A DNA stretch of 64,000 bases from Crossiella sp. SN42 (GTDB taxonomy: Bacteria; Actinomycetota; Actinomycetes; Mycobacteriales; Pseudonocardiaceae). Below, piece by piece: positions 63,996 through 64,000 of the stretch. The DNA is taken from assembly GCF_023897065.1 (NCBI RefSeq), contig NZ_JAMHIV010000025.1, positions 103,245 through 167,244 of the forward strand. The letters run 5' to 3'. The translations under genes and the position numbers were made by a program. Each line of letters begins with the position of its first letter. Position 1 is the first letter of the stretch. Under the pieces are notes generated by a model that was not told the DNA's origin, did not search any database, and saw only the letters and a program-made list of their open reading frames with translations.

Positions 63996-64000
63996 CTGTG

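Overview
The window is a GC-rich (about 70% or more), gene-dense actinobacterial chromosome segment. The gene content points to the Pseudonocardiales (Saccharothrix/Crossiella/Amycolatopsis type): purSQL and purF-purM with a DUF3073 gene and a sterol-carrier-like gene, as in mycobacteria; DUF3558 lipoprotein, PPE-like and EspG genes; SAM-methyltransferase-19 paralogues; a mycothiol-dependent enzyme; many GTG/TTG starts and 4-nt stop/start overlaps. The genus is an inference. I see no phage, insertion sequence, CRISPR array, rRNA or tRNA.

Layout. 1-1478: end of a secreted serine protease and a convergent NAD-dependent epimerase. 1633-4834: purS-purQ-purL, each overlapping the next by 4 nt. 4888-7735: small membrane protein, pentapeptide-repeat membrane protein, and two tandem methyltransferases. 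7965-10312: possible small leader ORF and a PAS-GGDEF-EAL cyclic-di-GMP enzyme. 10405-13648: four-gene ESX-associated cassette behind an ECF-type promoter. 13652-17394: divergent LysR and large LuxR-type (LAL) regulators. 17469-19709: two trypsin-like proteases and a secreted protein. 19714-29875: carbohydrate region with a trehalase-like GH15 enzyme coupled to a glucose dehydrogenase, two exo-beta-D-glucosaminidase paralogues sharing an upstream operator-like element, and a Tat-exported beta-helix protein. 30762-33806: sugar-acid operon (dehydratase, KDPG-type aldolase, FCD regulator). 33917-39821: sterol-carrier-like protein, DUF1023 hydrolase with EspC-like partner, mycothiol-dependent family protein, MHS transporter, secreted protein and VanZ-like protein. 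39990-42636: purF and purM. 42734-49992: membrane protein, DctS/DctR-type two-component system divergent from TctCBA, and an ECF sigma factor with a membrane partner. 50045-61969: complete myo-inositol catabolic locus (LacI repressor and iolA divergent from iolG, a TIM-barrel gene, an ABC transporter, iolC, an aldolase-like gene, iolB and iolD). 61971-63995: HdeD-like protein, DUF3073 and a conserved actinobacterial protein.

The most unusual signal is not a gene. A 13-bp element, GTCCNNTGTGGAC, occurs exactly at fourteen places and nearly exactly at two more, mostly inside unrelated genes. It forces rare T-ending codons, and it also occurs once in another frame and once between genes. A second unusual signal is a pair of matching promoter-plus-hairpin structures, before the ECF sigma gene and before the gene after purM. 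In both, the putative -10 box lies in the hairpin loop and the right arm covers the ribosome binding site.
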